A DNA stretch of 6,285 bases from WHSW01 sp035296705 (GTDB taxonomy: Bacteria; Actinomycetota; Thermoleophilia; Solirubrobacterales; 70-9). The notes below the pieces were generated by a model, which saw only the letters and a program-made list of their open reading frames with translations, was not told the origin of the DNA and searched no databases. Positions 5,561 to 6,285 of the stretch are shown piece by piece; position 1 is the stretch's first letter, and each line of letters starts with the position of its first letter. The translations under genes and the position numbers were made by a program. The stretch is taken from positions 1 to 6,285 of the forward strand of contig DATHAL010000045.1 in NCBI GenBank assembly GCA_035296705.1. The letters run 5' to 3'.

Positions 5561-6285
5561 TCAGGCCGTGGTCCGAACGCCGGTCCCGAGTCGCGCGCGC
5601 ACGGACTCGACGATCGTGTCGGCGGCGGGCAGGAACACGTCCTCGAGCGTCGGGCTGTACGGGATCGGCGTCTCCCCGGTGGCCACGATCCATGCGTCGT
5701 CGAGGTCGTGGAGGGCACGCTCGGCGACGGCGCCGAGGAGCCCGGTCGCCCAGCCGCCGGTCCGCGGCCCCTCCTCGACCGCCAACACCCGGTTGGTCTT
5801 GGCGACCGAGGCGAGCACGGTACCCACGTCGAGCGGCCGCAGCGAGCGCAGGTCGACCACCTCCACCTCGAGTCCGTCGCCGGCGAGCGTGTCCGCGGCT
5901 TGGAGCGCGTCGCGGACGCCCTTGCTGATCGAGACGATCGTCAGATCGGCGCCGTCGCGGGCCACCGCGGCCTCGCCGATCGGCAGCGTCTCGACCTCCG
6001 GGTGCGGGCCCTTTACGGAGTAGAGGCGCTTGTGCTCCAGGAAGAGGACCGGGTTGTCGTCGCGAATCGCGCTCTTGAGCAGCCCCTTCGCATCGGCCGG
6101 TGAGGACGGCGCGACGATCTTGATTCCCGGGATTCCCTGAAACCAGGTGCCGGGAGTCTGCGAGTGCATGGCGCCGAAGCGCCCGCCCGCGCCCACCGCG
6201 GAACGAACCACGAACGGCGCGCCGCCCTGCTCGTTGGAGACGTACCAGAGCTTCGCCGCCTGGTTTATGAGCGAGTCCATCGGCA
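5561..6285 (-). CDS. pdhB: 2-oxoacid dehydrogenase E1 component, beta subunit (N-terminus outside window)
   Basis: The last 241 or so residues of an E1 beta subunit. With the alpha subunit it forms the thiamine-diphosphate-dependent E1 that decarboxylates the 2-oxoacid and acylates the E2 lipoyl group. The visible part starts inside the pyrimidine-binding domain (MDSLINQAAKL, RSAVGAGGRFGAMHSQ with the conserved His in HSQ). It continues with WFQGIPGIKIVAPSSPADA and FLEHKRLY, and then the transketolase C-terminal domain: VVDLRSLRPLD, VLAVEEGPRTGGWA, and TPIPYSPTLEDVFLP near the end. Complete E1 beta chains have about 325-340 residues, so about 85-95 are missing at the window edge. The ATG at 6280 is internal: codon CCG before it continues the frame and gives the family's P-M-D. 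It stops 8 bases before the E2 start, forming an operon. The choice between pyruvate and branched-chain or acetoin substrates is not settled by this part. Confidence 0.93.
   Translation of the reverse strand, partial: PMDSLINQAAKLWYVSNEQGGAPFVVRSAVGAGGRFGAMHSQTPGTWFQGIPGIKIVAPSSPADAKGLLKSAIRDDNPVLFLEHKRLYSVKGPHPEVETLPIGEAAVARDGADLTIVSISKGVRDALQAADTLAGDGLEVEVVDLRSLRPLDVGTVLASVAKTNRVLAVEEGPRTGGWATGLLGAVAERALHDLDDAWIVATGETPIPYSPTLEDVFLPAADTIVESVRARLGTGVRTTA

Noticed and set aside
5553..5693. 47-residue N-terminal extension of E2 to an upstream ATG
   Set aside because: The extension is Arg/Asp-rich, overlaps E1 beta in another frame, and the lipoyl domain begins exactly at the ATG at 5552.
6278..6280. 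ATG at 6280 as the start of E1 beta
   Set aside because: The protein from here would lack about a quarter of the family length. The preceding codon fits the family's P-M-D sequence, so the gene continues past the window edge.

Overview
This is a GC-rich window (roughly 70 % by eye) with dense, short-gapped genes and strong G/C preference at third codon positions. That fits a high-GC actinobacterium. A separate E1-beta plus E2 pair for a 2-oxoacid dehydrogenase, instead of a one-chain AceE-type E1, and the general style of the genes suggest a soil actinobacterium such as the Thermoleophilia/Solirubrobacterales. That placement is inference, not proof. No RNA gene, CRISPR array, insertion sequence, phage gene or origin was seen, and no stretch over 300 bases lacks coding sequence.

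Left part, plus strand (1-1665): the C-terminal 90 residues of a SnoaL/NTF2-like small protein, cut by the window edge, then a group II PLP-dependent decarboxylase. The decarboxylase reading frame carries family-like sequence up to about position 283, but no ATG, GTG or TTG exists in frame there. The first conventional start is the GTG at 442, which would remove about 53-56 residues of normal N-terminus. The two genes share a reading frame and are separated only by the TAA at 271-273.

Right part, minus strand (6285 down to 1669): six genes read in one direction with gaps of 2-73 bases. In order of transcription they are the E1 beta subunit of a 2-oxoacid (probably pyruvate) dehydrogenase (N-terminus outside the window), the E2 lipoyl acyltransferase, an aldo/keto reductase, an AhpD/carboxymuconolactone decarboxylase-fold protein with a CxxC motif, a GNAT acetyltransferase and a DUF1905 protein. 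The two plus-strand genes meet this series tail to tail at 1665/1669 with three bases between stop codons. A GC-rich perfect inverted repeat spans both stops.

E1 beta and E2 clearly work together: E1 decarboxylates the 2-oxoacid on thiamine diphosphate and acylates the E2 lipoyl arm, and E2 passes the acyl group to CoA. E1 alpha is expected just upstream, outside the window; E3 is not seen here. The downstream genes are oxidoreductase or accessory functions with no proven link. The most interesting possible link is the CxxC AhpD-like protein, because the mycobacterial AhpD is reduced through the lipoyl group of an E2. Overall the window looks like ordinary chromosomal metabolism. The missing decarboxylase start codon, the Asp-to-Tyr change in the E2 active-site motif and the E2/AhpD-like neighbourhood are the points worth a second look. 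I see no convincing new defence, mobile or RNA-based system.
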